This document shows positions 32,584 to 41,039 of a stretch of DNA of 64,000 bases, piece by piece. Position numbers and translations under genes: made by a program. This DNA is from Umezawaea sp049997955 (lineage in GTDB: Bacteria; Actinomycetota; Actinomycetes; Mycobacteriales; Pseudonocardiaceae): positions 868,001 through 932,000 of the forward strand of contig JAEBDY010000001.1 in NCBI GenBank assembly GCA_049997955.1. The letters are read 5' to 3'. How positions within the stretch are numbered: the first letter of the stretch is position 1; every line of letters begins with the position of its first letter. A model generated the notes under the pieces. The model saw only the letters and a program-made list of their open reading frames with translations. It had not been told where the DNA came from and did not search any database.

Positions 32584-33210
32584 TCAGCCCGCCAGTGCGA
32601 TGGTGTGCCCGGTGCGCTCGACCTTGGCCCGCAGGTAGCCGAGGTTGCTCGGCGTGGCGAAGACGCCGGTCGGCACGTGGTGGCGCACGGTGATGCCGTG
32701 GGCGTTGAGCTGCGCGCCCTTGTCGGGGTTGTTGGACAGCAGGTCGATCGTGTCGACGCCCAGGGCGGTCAGCATCTGCGCGGCGGCGGTGTAGTCGCGG
32801 CCGTCCTCCGGCAGGCCGAGCGCGCTGTTGGCCTCGTAGGTGTCCAGGCCGTCGTCCTGCAGGGCGTAGGCGTCGAGCTTGTTGTACAGCCCGATGCCGC
32901 GGCCCTCCTGGCGCAGGTAGAGCAGCACGCCGCCCTCGTTCGACAGGCGTTCGACGGCTTCGCGGAGCTGGGGGCCGCAGTCGCAGCGGGCCGAGCCGAA
33001 GACGTCGCCGGTGAGGCACTCGGAGTGCATCCGGACGAGCGGCGCCGGGTTCGCGGACAGGTCCCCGAACACCATCGCCAGGTGCTCCGCGTGGTCGGCG
33101 AGCCCGTGGAAGGTGACCGTCTCGGCCGTGGTGCTGAAGCCGTCGCCGAACCGCAGGGGCACCTGGACGCTGGTGCGGACCGAAGCGCTCGCGGTGAGGG
33201 AGGCGGTCAT
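32584..33210 (-). CDS. ribA: GTP cyclohydrolase II
   Basis: 208 residues, a stand-alone cyclohydrolase II without the RibB domain. Converts GTP to 2,5-diamino-6-ribosylamino-pyrimidinone phosphate, first step of riboflavin (and some deazaflavin or toxoflavin-like) synthesis. Zinc site ECLTGDVFGSARCDCG, then LRQEGRGIGLYNKLDAYALQD and LDTYEAN with the catalytic Tyr/Arg segment, and LLSNNPDK. ATG 33210 is chosen for GGAG six bases upstream. No other rib gene is nearby and no FMN riboswitch is seen in the leader, so this copy may serve specialised metabolism or be a second paralogue. Confidence 0.93.
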   Translation of the reverse strand: MTASLTASASVRTSVQVPLRFGDGFSTTAETVTFHGLADHAEHLAMVFGDLSANPAPLVRMHSECLTGDVFGSARCDCGPQLREAVERLSNEGGVLLYLRQEGRGIGLYNKLDAYALQDDGLDTYEANSALGLPEDGRDYTAAAQMLTALGVDTIDLLSNNPDKGAQLNAHGITVRHHVPTGVFATPSNLGYLRAKVERTGHTIALAG

Positions 33211-33289
33211 GACGGGCTCCGATCGACGACGAGTTCGTTCTTCAACCACAGGTCGAACACTACGCCGGTAGTTTGAATTTGAACGAGGA

Positions 33290-33307
33290 CTGTGGTCGCG
33301 ACCACAG
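33290..33307. terminator. Perfect 18-bp palindrome after IclR gene
   Basis: CTGTGGTCGCGACCACAG is self-complementary and lies seven bases beyond the IclR stop; as RNA it gives a 7-bp stem with a CGCG loop. It may be a terminator, or an operator for ribA (start 33210). Confidence 0.5.
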
Positions 33308-33313
33308 CGCGTC

Positions 33314-34957
33314 TCAGAGCACGACGAGTTGCGCCTGGTCGAAGGCCACCGCGAGGTCGGCCTCGATCCGGGCGGCGGTGTCGAGCAGGGGCGGGAGGAG
33401 CCGCTCGACGGTCTCCTCGACGGTGTCCCGGCCGACGTGCAGCGCCGTGTTGACCGCCGCGACGACCGTCCCGGACCGGTCGCGCACCCCGACCGCCAAC
33501 GACCGCAGCCCGTCCTGCAACTCCTGGTCCACCATCGCCCAGCCCTGCCGGGCCACGACGTCCACGGCGGCGCCCAGGTCCTCCGTCGACACCAGCGTGC
33601 GGCTGGTCAACGGCGTCCGGTCGGTCCGGTCGAGCAGGGCGGCGCGGTCGGCGGGGGGCAGGTCGGCCAGCAGGACCCGGCCCATCGACGTGGCGTGCGC
33701 CGGGAACCGGGTGCCGACCGCGATGTCGATCCGCATGATCCGCTTGGTCGCGACCCGCGCCACGTACCGGACCTGGTCGCCGTCGAGCACGGCCATCGAC
33801 ACGGACTCGCCGACGACGGCCGTGAGCGCCTTGAGGTGCGGCTCGGCGATCTCCGCGAGCGTGAGCGACGACAGCCGCGAGTACCCGAGGTCCAGCACGG
33901 TCGGCCTCAGCGCGAACACCCTGCCGTCGCTCTCAGCGTACCCGGTCTCCCGCAGCACGAGCAGCGCCCGCCGCGCGGTGGCGCGGGGGAGTCCGCTGGC
34001 CGCGGCGGCCGTCGAGATCGTCAGACCGCCGGGCGCGAAGCGGAACGCCTTCAGCACGGCGATCCCGCGGGCCAGCGTCTCCAGGAACTCCATGCCCAGT
34101 TCGTCCTTCGTGGACCGCAGTTCGTCGGCGGTCGGCACGGCCCGCTCGCCCGAGCCGGTCGGCCGTCGGAGCGCGGCTTCCATGTCCCACACGGCTTCCC
34201 GCAGCGCGGGCAGCACGGCGTCCGGGAACGTCTTCGCGGTGTGCCTGCTGGTGTGGCTGAGCACGCTCACCGCGGCGACCGGTCGGCCGTCGGGGTCGTA
34301 CACCGGCGCGGCGATGGCGAGCAGGCCCGGTTCGACCCACTGGTCGTCGAGCGACCAGCCCTCCTGGGCGGCCTCGGCGACCCGTGCGCGGAACTCGGCC
34401 TCGCGGTCCGGCACCGCCCGCGTCAACGTCGGGACGGCGGGGAAACCCGCGTCCAACGGGTCGGCCGTCCGGCGGTCGCGCCACAGCTCGTAGCGGTCCT
34501 CGTCCCACGTCGTGGCCAGCGCGACCCCGGCGGCGCTGCGGTCGTCGGGCAGCAGCCCGCCGACGTGGAACGCCAGGTACATGGCCCGCCGCCGGGTCGA
34601 CTGGGCGATCAGCCGCGCCCCGTCGGCGTCCGGGACGGCCAGCGACACCGACTCGTCCAGCTCGTCCGCGAGCCGCGTCACCAGCGGCGCCAACGGGGTC
34701 ACGAGGCCGCAGGACGCCAGGTAGGCGTTGCCGAGTTCCATCGCGCGCGGCGCCAGCAGCAGGTTCTGCCCCTCGGCGCGCAGGAAACCCAGGCGCAGCA
34801 GGGTCGCGGTGATCCGGTCCACTGTGGACCGGGCGAGTCCGGTGGCCTTGGTGAGGTCGACGCGGCGCACCCGCGGCTCGGGGTCGGCCGCCACGGCGTG
34901 CAGCACCGCCAGGCCCCGTTCGAACGGGCCCGCGGTGTCCTCTGCCGCTTCCCGCAC
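33314..34957 (-). CDS. Fused tandem IclR-family regulator
   Basis: 547 residues consisting of two complete IclR units in one chain. First helix-turn-helix at about 10-70 (GPFERGLAVLHAVA, VDLTKATGLARSTVDRITATLLRLGFLR) with effector domain to about 250; second at about 285-345 (FLETLARGIAVLKAF, LTISTAAAASGLPRATARRALLVLRETGYA) with effector domain ending RIEADLAVAFDQAQLVVL. IclR proteins work as dimers, so this is a covalent dimer with two non-identical halves. GTG 34957 is the only start shortly before the first helix. Divergent from an aldehyde dehydrogenase gene, its likely target. Confidence 0.87.
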   Translation of the reverse strand: MREAAEDTAGPFERGLAVLHAVAADPEPRVRRVDLTKATGLARSTVDRITATLLRLGFLRAEGQNLLLAPRAMELGNAYLASCGLVTPLAPLVTRLADELDESVSLAVPDADGARLIAQSTRRRAMYLAFHVGGLLPDDRSAAGVALATTWDEDRYELWRDRRTADPLDAGFPAVPTLTRAVPDREAEFRARVAEAAQEGWSLDDQWVEPGLLAIAAPVYDPDGRPVAAVSVLSHTSRHTAKTFPDAVLPALREAVWDMEAALRRPTGSGERAVPTADELRSTKDELGMEFLETLARGIAVLKAFRFAPGGLTISTAAAASGLPRATARRALLVLRETGYAESDGRVFALRPTVLDLGYSRLSSLTLAEIAEPHLKALTAVVGESVSMAVLDGDQVRYVARVATKRIMRIDIAVGTRFPAHATSMGRVLLADLPPADRAALLDRTDRTPLTSRTLVSTEDLGAAVDVVARQGWAMVDQELQDGLRSLAVGVRDRSGTVVAAVNTALHVGRDTVEETVERLLPPLLDTAARIEADLAVAFDQAQLVVL

Positions 34958-35285
34958 GTCGCGCCCCGTCTCATGAGGACCGGACCCGGTGGTCGCGGTG
35001 CTCCCGACATCGTAGTTGCGGGCCTCTTGACGCCTCCTGGTCGCCGGGATCACACTGCCACGCAAGTGCAACGAACTAAATTTCGCTGGACGAACTTGCG
35101 CTCCGGTGCCGTCGCCCCGGCACCGGCTCGGACCGGTGCCGGGGCGACGGCCCGTGGATCCAGCCGACCGCGCCGGTGGTGGTCGCACTGGTGCTGCGTG
35201 CGGTACGAAGGTCGGTACCGGTGTCCGGCGCTCGGGTCCGCTTTCAGGATTTCGCTCGAACTGGAATAGCCAAGGAGTGGGTTCC
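34958..35285. promoter_or_regulatory. Divergent control region of IclR and aldehyde dehydrogenase genes
   Basis: About 330 bases without a gene. It contains the motif TTTCGCT plus CGAACT twice: 35081-35096 (with three bases between, and another CGAACT at 35072-35077) near the IclR promoter, and 35250-35262 just before the dehydrogenase ribosome binding site. These fit paired IclR operators. An 18-bp perfect hairpin lies between them. Confidence 0.55.
35109..35150. repeat. Perfect 18-bp hairpin in divergent intergenic region
   Basis: Arms 35109-35126 and 35133-35150 are exact reverse complements around a 6-nt loop (CTCGGA). It has the form of a terminator although both neighbouring genes point away from it. 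Confidence 0.85.
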
Positions 35286-36746
35286 GTGACGATCAACCGC
35301 GAACTGTTCATCGGCGGCGAGGACGTGCCCGCCCTGGACGGGCGAACCACCCAGGACCTCAACCCCTACACCGGCGCCGTCTACGCGACCGTCGCCGCGG
35401 GTGGTGCGGCCGACGTCGTCCGCGCGGTCGACGCCGCCGAAGCCGCCTTCCCCGCGTGGGCCGCGATGTCGCCGACGGCCCGGCGGCGCGTCTTCCTGAA
35501 GGCGGCCGACGTCTTCGAGGCCCGCGTCCCCGAGGCGATCGAGATCATGGCCAACGAGGTCGGGGGTGTGGCGGGCTGGGCGGGCTTCAACGCGGCCCTG
35601 TCCACCAACATCCTGCGCGAGGCGGCCGCCGCGATCACCCAGCCGCTCGGCGAGGTCCTGACCAGCGACACCGGCGGCCAGCTGTCCATGGCCGTGCGCC
35701 AACCGGTCGGTGTTGTCGGCGCCTTCTCTCCGTGGAACGCGCCCCTGATCCTGGGCATCCGCGCCATCGCGGTTCCGCTGGCCGTCGGCAACACGGTCGT
35801 CCTCAAGCCCAGCGAGGACGCCCCGATCGCGTGCGGCCTGTTCCTCGCCGACGTGCTGCGCGAGGCCGGGCTCCCGGCGGGCGTGCTCAACGTCGTCACC
35901 AACGCCCGCGAGGACGCCGCCGTCGTCGCCGAGGCGCTGATCGCGGACAAGCGGGTCCGGGTGGTCAACTTCACCGGCTCCACCGGCATCGGCCGCGTCG
36001 TCGGCACCACCGCCGCGCAGCACCTCAAGCCCGCGGTGCTGGAACTCGGCGGCAAGAACGCCGTGCTGGTGCTGGACGACGCGGACGTCGACTACGCCGT
36101 CGACGCGGTGGCGTTCAGCGCCTTCCACAACGCGGGCCAGATCTGCATGTCCGCCGACCGGATCCTGGTGCACAGCTCGATCGCCGAGGAGTTCACCACC
36201 AAGCTCGCGGCGAAGGTGGCGCTGCTGCCGCACGGCGACCCGACCGATCCGGGAACGGTCGTCGGCCCGATGATCAACGACCGGTCCGCGAAGCGGGTCG
36301 CCGAACTCGTCCAGGACGCGGTCGCGCACGGCGCGCGGGTGCGGGCGGGCGGCGGCGACCCGGACGGTTCCCGTTACACCGCAACGGTCCTCGACCAGGT
36401 GCGGCCGGAGATGCGGGTCTACTACGAGGAGATCTTCGGGCCGGTGGTCACCGTCATCGCGGTGGACGGCGACGAGGAGGCCATCGCGATCGCCAACGAC
36501 ACCGACTACGGCCTCACCGCCGGGGTGCTGACGGAGGACGCCCGGCGCGGTCTCGCCGTCGCCCGCCGCCTGCGCACCGGCATCGTGCACGTCAACAACC
36601 AGACCGTCGCCGACGAGCCGCAGGTCCCGTTCGGCGGCGTCGGGTCCACCGGGTACGGCCGGTTCGGCGGCCGCTGGGCCGTGGAGGCGTTCACGAACAC
36701 CCGCTGGATCACCGTCGCGGGGGAGCACCACCACTTCCCGTTCTGA
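35286..36746 (+). CDS. Aldehyde dehydrogenase (aromatic-aldehyde type)
   Basis: 486 residues of the ALDH superfamily. Cofactor region VVGAFSPWNAPLILGIRAIAVPLAVGNTVVLKPSE, glycine motif FTGSTGIGRVVG, general base glutamate in ELGGKN, catalytic cysteine in NAGQICMSADR, and C-terminal EEIFGPVVTV and FGGVGSTGYGRFGG. The sequence type is close to salicylaldehyde/vanillin dehydrogenases, so an aromatic aldehyde is the likely substrate. GTG 35286 has AAGGAG (35272-35277) eight bases upstream. Probably controlled by the divergent double IclR. Confidence 0.93.
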   Translation: MTINRELFIGGEDVPALDGRTTQDLNPYTGAVYATVAAGGAADVVRAVDAAEAAFPAWAAMSPTARRRVFLKAADVFEARVPEAIEIMANEVGGVAGWAGFNAALSTNILREAAAAITQPLGEVLTSDTGGQLSMAVRQPVGVVGAFSPWNAPLILGIRAIAVPLAVGNTVVLKPSEDAPIACGLFLADVLREAGLPAGVLNVVTNAREDAAVVAEALIADKRVRVVNFTGSTGIGRVVGTTAAQHLKPAVLELGGKNAVLVLDDADVDYAVDAVAFSAFHNAGQICMSADRILVHSSIAEEFTTKLAAKVALLPHGDPTDPGTVVGPMINDRSAKRVAELVQDAVAHGARVRAGGGDPDGSRYTATVLDQVRPEMRVYYEEIFGPVVTVIAVDGDEEAIAIANDTDYGLTAGVLTEDARRGLAVARRLRTGIVHVNNQTVADEPQVPFGGVGSTGYGRFGGRWAVEAFTNTRWITVAGEHHHFPF

Positions 36747-36774
36747 CGGGCTCCGACCGGCGTCCGCGCCACCC

Positions 36775-37506
36775 TCACAGTGAGCGGAAGTGCGTGGTCA
36801 GCACGCCGTCGTCGTACAGGTGGAACGCCAGCCCCACGGGCAGGTCGAGGTCCGTGGGGTCGCCGGTGTGCTCCCAGGGCAACAACGTCGTCGACTTGAC
36901 GCCCGGCCCCACCCGCACGGGGACGCCCGCGAACGTCGACGCGACGCCCGAGTGCGCGTGCCCGCACAGCACCCCGGCCACCCGCGGGTGCCGGGCCAGC
37001 ACGGTGGCCAGGTCGTCCGGGTCCTGGAGCCGGATCGCGTCCAGCTCGGGGATCCCCACCGGCACGGGCGGGTGGTGCAGCACCACGAACGCGGGCCCGT
37101 CCGACCGCGTCAGCGCGGAGTCCAACCAGGACAGCGTCTCCGGGCCGAGCCTGCCCGCGTCGCTGCCGGGGATGAGCGAGTCGCACAGCAGGATCGACGC
37201 GCCCGCCACCTCGTGCACCTGGTTCACCGGCTCGGATCCCTCACCACCGAGCATCCCGGCGCGGAACGCCCCGCGCTCGTCGTGGTTGCCGGGGCAGCAG
37301 AGCACCGGAACCTCCAGCGGCGCCAGGATGTCCCGCAGCGCGGCGTAGTCGACGGGCCTGCCCTCCTGGGTGAGGTCGCCGCTGATCACCACCGCGTCGA
37401 CCCGGCCCGGCATCGCGGCCAGGTACTCGACCACCCGCGTGGTGCGGGCGGCGTTGCGCTCGCCGCCGTCGATGTGGACGTCGCTCACGTGCGCCAGTGT
37501 GATCAT
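36775..37506 (-). CDS. Calcineurin-like metallophosphoesterase
   Basis: 243 residues with all five metal motifs: DVHIDG (D-x-H), ISGDLTQEG, PGNHDERG, LHHPP and CGHAHSG. Closest in type to CpdA/GpdQ-like class III phosphodiesterases that split cyclic nucleotides or glycerophosphodiesters. Overlaps the upstream HAD gene by four bases, so both phosphatases are co-translated. Confidence 0.92.
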   Translation of the reverse strand: MITLAHVSDVHIDGGERNAARTTRVVEYLAAMPGRVDAVVISGDLTQEGRPVDYAALRDILAPLEVPVLCCPGNHDERGAFRAGMLGGEGSEPVNQVHEVAGASILLCDSLIPGSDAGRLGPETLSWLDSALTRSDGPAFVVLHHPPVPVGIPELDAIRLQDPDDLATVLARHPRVAGVLCGHAHSGVASTFAGVPVRVGPGVKSTTLLPWEHTGDPTDLDLPVGLAFHLYDDGVLTTHFRSL

Positions 37507-38273
37507 GACGTGGGTCCTCCGGTCAGCAGCTCAGGCAGGTCCGCTATCGAGTCGATCACCGAATGCGCTCGTCCGACAAGGCCTTCGGCGTGCTGGGCCG
37601 GGTACTTGCCGGTGCGCACCTGCACCGTCCGCGCCCCCGCGGCCAGCCCGCCCGCGATGTCCGTCGTGGCGTCGTCGCCGACGACCACGCAGTCCGCCGC
37701 GGCCAGCCCGAGCGACCGGGCCGCCAGCGCGAAGAAGTCCGGCGACGGCTTGCCGAGCACCCTGGCCTCCACGCCCGCCGAGTACTCCAGCCCCGCCACC
37801 ACCGCACCCGTGTCGAGGTGGTCGCCGTCGTCCCGCCGGAAGTAGCGCCCCCGTTGCAGCGCGACGAGTTCCGCCCCGGCCCGCAGCGCCCGGAACGCCC
37901 CGTCGAGCGCGGCGTAGTCGAGCACGTCCCGGCAGTCGCCGACCAGCACGTGCGTGTGGTCCCCGGTGGCGGGCAGGTGCGAGAACTCCGCGCTCAGACC
38001 GGTCGACACGAGCGTGAGCACGACGGCGTCCGGCAGACCCGCGAACAGCTCGCGCGCCGCCGACACCGGCGTGAACAGGTCCTCGACGGGCACGTCCAGG
38101 CCGTAGCCCGCCAGTTCGGCGGCGACGGCCGCGGGTGGCCTGGAGTCGATGTTGGTCAGGAACCGCACGCCGAACCCGCGCTCCCGCAGGACTCGCACCG
38201 CCTCGGCGGCACCGGGCAGCGCCTCCCCCTCGGCGAACAGCGTGCCTTCCAGGTCGAGCAGGACGGCGGGCAT
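37503..38273 (-). CDS. HAD superfamily hydrolase
   Basis: 256 residues. Motif I LLDLEGTLF has the nucleophile Asp but Glu in place of the usual second Asp (DxE rather than DxD); motif II FLTNID, motif III lysine in VLGKPSPDFF and motif IV VGDDATTDIAGG follow. Cap type C2 like NagD/LHPP-type phosphatases. The DxE change is found in part of the family with altered activity. ATG 38273 is set by GAGGAG five bases upstream; ATGA-coupled to the metallophosphoesterase. Confidence 0.9.
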   Translation of the reverse strand: MPAVLLDLEGTLFAEGEALPGAAEAVRVLRERGFGVRFLTNIDSRPPAAVAAELAGYGLDVPVEDLFTPVSAARELFAGLPDAVVLTLVSTGLSAEFSHLPATGDHTHVLVGDCRDVLDYAALDGAFRALRAGAELVALQRGRYFRRDDGDHLDTGAVVAGLEYSAGVEARVLGKPSPDFFALAARSLGLAAADCVVVGDDATTDIAGGLAAGARTVQVRTGKYPAQHAEGLVGRAHSVIDSIADLPELLTGGPTS

Positions 38274-38311
38274 CGTGACTCCTCTGCGCTGACCGTGGTC
38301 GGGGTTGGGGC

Positions 38312-38833
38312 TCAGGAGCCCGCGACCGGCCGGGATTCCCCCGGCGGCCACTCGCCGCCGGGGTCGAGGCGGCTCAGGATCTGCGCCGAGATGGCCGCCA
38401 GCTGCTCCTGCTGCTCCGGGGTCAGCGCGTCGAACACCAGTTCCCGCACGGTGTTCACGTGGCCGGGCGCGGCGTCGACCAGCACCTCGAACCCCGCGTC
38501 GGTCAGGCGGGCCCTGGTGACGCGGCCGTTGTCGGTGCTGGGGCAGCGGCTGACCCAACCCCTCTTCTCCAGCCGCGTGACCACGTGCGACATCCGCGAC
38601 AGCGAGGCGTTGCTCAGCGAGGCGAGTTCGCTCATCGACAGCGTCCGGTCGGGCTTCTCGGACAGCACGCTGAGCACCAGGTACTCGAAGTGGCTGAACC
38701 CCGTTCGACCGCGCATGTCCGCGTCGAGCGCGTACGGCAATTTGATCAACACGCCGCTGAAGGTGATCCACGCGGCCTTCTGTGCCGCCGTGAGCCAGCG
38801 CGGCGAATCTGCGGTCACCTCCGAAGGGTACAT
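38312..38833 (-). CDS. MarR family regulator
   Basis: 173 residues. MarR winged helix in the middle (FSHFEYLVLSVLSEKPDRTLSMSELASLSNASLSRMSHVVTRLEKRGWVSRCPSTDNGRVTRARLTDAGFE), flanked by dimerisation helices. ATG 38833 follows a short dyad. Divergent from an aldo/keto reductase, the probable target. Confidence 0.92.
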   Translation of the reverse strand: MYPSEVTADSPRWLTAAQKAAWITFSGVLIKLPYALDADMRGRTGFSHFEYLVLSVLSEKPDRTLSMSELASLSNASLSRMSHVVTRLEKRGWVSRCPSTDNGRVTRARLTDAGFEVLVDAAPGHVNTVRELVFDALTPEQQEQLAAISAQILSRLDPGGEWPPGESRPVAGS

Positions 38834-38838
38834 CACAG

Positions 38839-38850
38839 TTGAAGCGTCAA
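38839..38850. promoter_or_regulatory. Short dyad upstream of MarR gene
   Basis: TTGA-AGCG-TCAA, with flanking AGT/AGT extending it partly, six bases upstream of the MarR ATG and at a TTGACG -35-like box on the minus strand. Possible autoregulatory site. Confidence 0.4.
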
Positions 38851-38945
38851 GTCTTTTCGCTGTTGCCGGCGCTGTCCGGTCCGTGGTGCTCTCCCCGCCG
38901 TGCGCGCGGCACCGGGCTGGGGCACGGTAGACGGGGAGGTGCGGG

Positions 38946-39923
38946 ATGGAACACCTGCGTTTGGGCGGCGCCGGACTGGCGGTGTCCAGGATCGTGCTGG
39001 GCTGCATGAGCTTCGGCGACCCGACCCGCGGCACGCACTCGTGGTCGATGGGGATCGACGAGGCGCGCCCGCTGGTCCGCCAGGCGCTGGAAGCGGGCAT
39101 CACGACGTTCGACACGGCGAACTCGTACTCGCTCGGCTCCAGCGAGGAGATCGTCGGCGAACTGCTGGGCGAGTTCGCCGACCGCGCCGACGTGGTCATC
39201 GCCACCAAGGTCTACGGGAAGATGGACGACGGCCCCAACGGTTCGGGCCTCTCGCGCGGCGCGATCACGACCCAGGTGGACGCCAGCCTGCGCAGGCTCG
39301 GCACGGACTACATCGACCTGTACCAGATCCACCGCTACGACCCGAACACCCCGATCACGGAAACCATGGAGGCCCTGCACGACCTCGTGCGCGCGGGCAA
39401 GGTCCGCTACCTGGGCGCCTCCTCCATGTGGACGTGGCAGTTCGCGCAGATGCAGCACGCGGCAGACCTGAACGGCTGGACCAGGTTCGTGTCCATGCAG
39501 GACCAGTACAACCTGATCATGCGCGAGGAAGAACGCGAAATGCACCCGTACTGCCACGACGAGGGCGTGGGAATCCTCCCGTGGAGCCCGCTGGCCAGGG
39601 GCAAGCTGACCAGGGCTTGGAACACAACCACAACCCGAAGCGAAACCGACGCCTTCGGCAAAACCCTGTACAGGCAAACGGAAGACACGGACCGCAAGAT
39701 CGTGGAAGCGACAGCGGCAGTGGCAGGGGAACACAACGTCCCACCGGCCCAGGTGGCCTTGGCGTGGATGCTGCACAAGCCGGCGGTAACCGCCCCGATC
39801 ATCGGCGTCACCAAGAGCCACCACCTGGCAGACGCGGTAGCGGCAACAACCCTGACCCTGTCACCAGAAGACATCACCACTCTTGAACAGCACTACGTCC
39901 CACACGCCCAGGAAGCCTTCTAG
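38946..39923 (+). CDS. Aldo/keto reductase
   Basis: 325 residues, (beta/alpha)8 NADPH-dependent reductase of the Tas/YajO-like group. Catalytic tetrad visible: Asp in TFDTANSYS, Tyr in the same segment, Lys in IATKVYGK and His in LYQIHRYD. GRGxxxS-type cofactor region near IIGVTKSHHLADAV. GGGGAGG lies about seven bases before the ATG. Divergent from MarR. Toward the 3' end the codons become less GC-rich (many CAA, ACA), matching the following low-GC region. Confidence 0.93.
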   Translation: MEHLRLGGAGLAVSRIVLGCMSFGDPTRGTHSWSMGIDEARPLVRQALEAGITTFDTANSYSLGSSEEIVGELLGEFADRADVVIATKVYGKMDDGPNGSGLSRGAITTQVDASLRRLGTDYIDLYQIHRYDPNTPITETMEALHDLVRAGKVRYLGASSMWTWQFAQMQHAADLNGWTRFVSMQDQYNLIMREEEREMHPYCHDEGVGILPWSPLARGKLTRAWNTTTTRSETDAFGKTLYRQTEDTDRKIVEATAAVAGEHNVPPAQVALAWMLHKPAVTAPIIGVTKSHHLADAVAATTLTLSPEDITTLEQHYVPHAQEAF

Positions 39924-39963
39924 CGCCCCAGGGCACCAGTCGACACGCCACACCGCCCCGTCG

Positions 39964-40185
39964 CAGCAAAGCGGACACGCGCACCCAACCAGCCTCGGCT
40001 CACGCAGAAGAACGAAACCCAGCCCACCGCAGCAAAGCAGACGCACGCCCCGCGCCTCCCAGGCCAAGCGGAAGCGCACACCCAGCTGACCTCAGCTAAG
40101 CGAAAACACGCCCCCGCATCCACCCACCCCAAACGAAAGCACGCCCCCGCGCCACCCGCCCCAAACGAAAGCACGCAACCCACCA
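39964..40185. repeat. Degenerate tandem repeat, about 32-33-bp period
   Basis: Units with core AARCGRAARCACGC are seen starting near 39964, (weak) 39996, 40029, 40063, 40096, 40128 and 40160, that is every 32-34 bases. The last two share a 15-base identical core. Lies between two convergent genes; no coding capacity is evident on either strand beyond chance reading frames with no start signals. Confidence 0.65.
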
Positions 40186-40228
40186 GACGCCCACACTCCC
40201 CCCGCCGCCCCGATCCGAAGCGCCCTCA

Positions 40229-40286
40229 TCTTTGATCTTCGTTTGTCAAGGCATCTTTCCCGCCTTGACAAATCAAGGTCAAAGAT
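40229..40286. repeat. AT-rich 58-bp dyad with mirrored TTGACA boxes
   Basis: Inner arms TTTGTCAAGGC (40242-40252) and GCCTTGACAAA (40262-40272) are perfect around a 9-nt loop; outer arms ATCTTTGA (40229-40236) and TCAAAGAT (40279-40286) are also perfect, separated by an unpaired 5-6-base segment on each side. Each strand thus reads TTGACAAA followed by TCAAAGAT. Located in a convergent intergenic region (39924-40370) that otherwise holds only the tandem repeat and C/A-rich DNA. Confidence 0.75.
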
Positions 40287-40370
40287 ACGAGACAATGACG
40301 CGAGCGGGGCGACGATCCCACCCAATCCCACCCGACCCCGCCCACCACACGACCCCGCCGACCCCACCGA

Positions 40371-41039
40371 TCACTCCAACAACCCGGCATCATGAACCAG
40401 CAACGCGATCTGCACCCGGTTGTTCAAGTCCAACTTCGTCAACACGCTCGACACGTGCGTCTTCACCGTGGGCACGCTGATGTGCAGCACCCCGGCGATC
40501 TCGGCGTTGGACCGCCCCAACCCCACCTCCAGGGCCACCCCCCGCTCACGGGCGTTCAACATCCCCAACCGCGCCACGGCCCCGGCTTTCCGCTCGTCCT
40601 GCCCACTGGCCGCGACCCGGGCCATCAACCGCCGCGTGACAGCGGGCGACAGCACGGGCAGCCCGGCGGCCACCTGCCGCACCGCCTCCACGATCTCCCA
40701 GGGAGGCGTGTCCTTGAGCAGGAACCCGGCCGCCCCGGCCCGCAACGCCCGCAGCACGTGCTGATCCGCGTCGAACGTGGTCAACACGATCACCTCGGGC
40801 GCTCCCGCCCTCCCGCGCACCGCCGCGGTGGCCGCCAACCCGTCCATCACCGGCATCCGGATGTCCATCAGCACCACGTCCGGCGCCAGCCGATCCACCA
40901 GCGGCAGCACCTGGGCCCCGTCCCCGGCCTCGCCGACGACCAGGATGTCCGGCGCTCCACCCAGCATCATCGCCAACCCGGCCCGCACCAGCGGATCGTC
41001 GTCCACGATGAGCACACCGACAACGCCTCGTCCCGTCAC
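40371..41039 (-). CDS. NarL/FixJ-type response regulator
   Basis: 222 residues. Receiver domain with LIVDDDPLVRAG, phosphoacceptor Asp in VVLMDIRMPVMDG, Thr/Lys switch (VLTTFD, FLLKDT), then a LuxR HTH (LNARERGVALEVGLGRSNAEIAGVLHISVPTVKTHVSSVLTKLDLNNRVQIALLVHDAGLL). GTG 41039 overlaps the kinase stop by four bases. Partner of the kinase just upstream; targets unknown. Confidence 0.94.
   Translation of the reverse strand: MTGRGVVGVLIVDDDPLVRAGLAMMLGGAPDILVVGEAGDGAQVLPLVDRLAPDVVLMDIRMPVMDGLAATAAVRGRAGAPEVIVLTTFDADQHVLRALRAGAAGFLLKDTPPWEIVEAVRQVAAGLPVLSPAVTRRLMARVAASGQDERKAGAVARLGMLNARERGVALEVGLGRSNAEIAGVLHISVPTVKTHVSSVLTKLDLNNRVQIALLVHDAGLLE

Noticed and set aside
33211..33289. FMN riboswitch upstream of ribA
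   Set aside because: The leader is only about 80 bases and lacks the conserved RFN-element segments.
39964..40185. Tandem repeats taken as a CRISPR array
   Set aside because: Units are contiguous and degenerate, with no unique spacers of uniform length and no cas genes.
40232..40480. Small plus-strand gene after the AT-rich dyad
   Set aside because: Product is Pro/Thr/Ser-rich antisense to the response regulator, without ribosome binding site.
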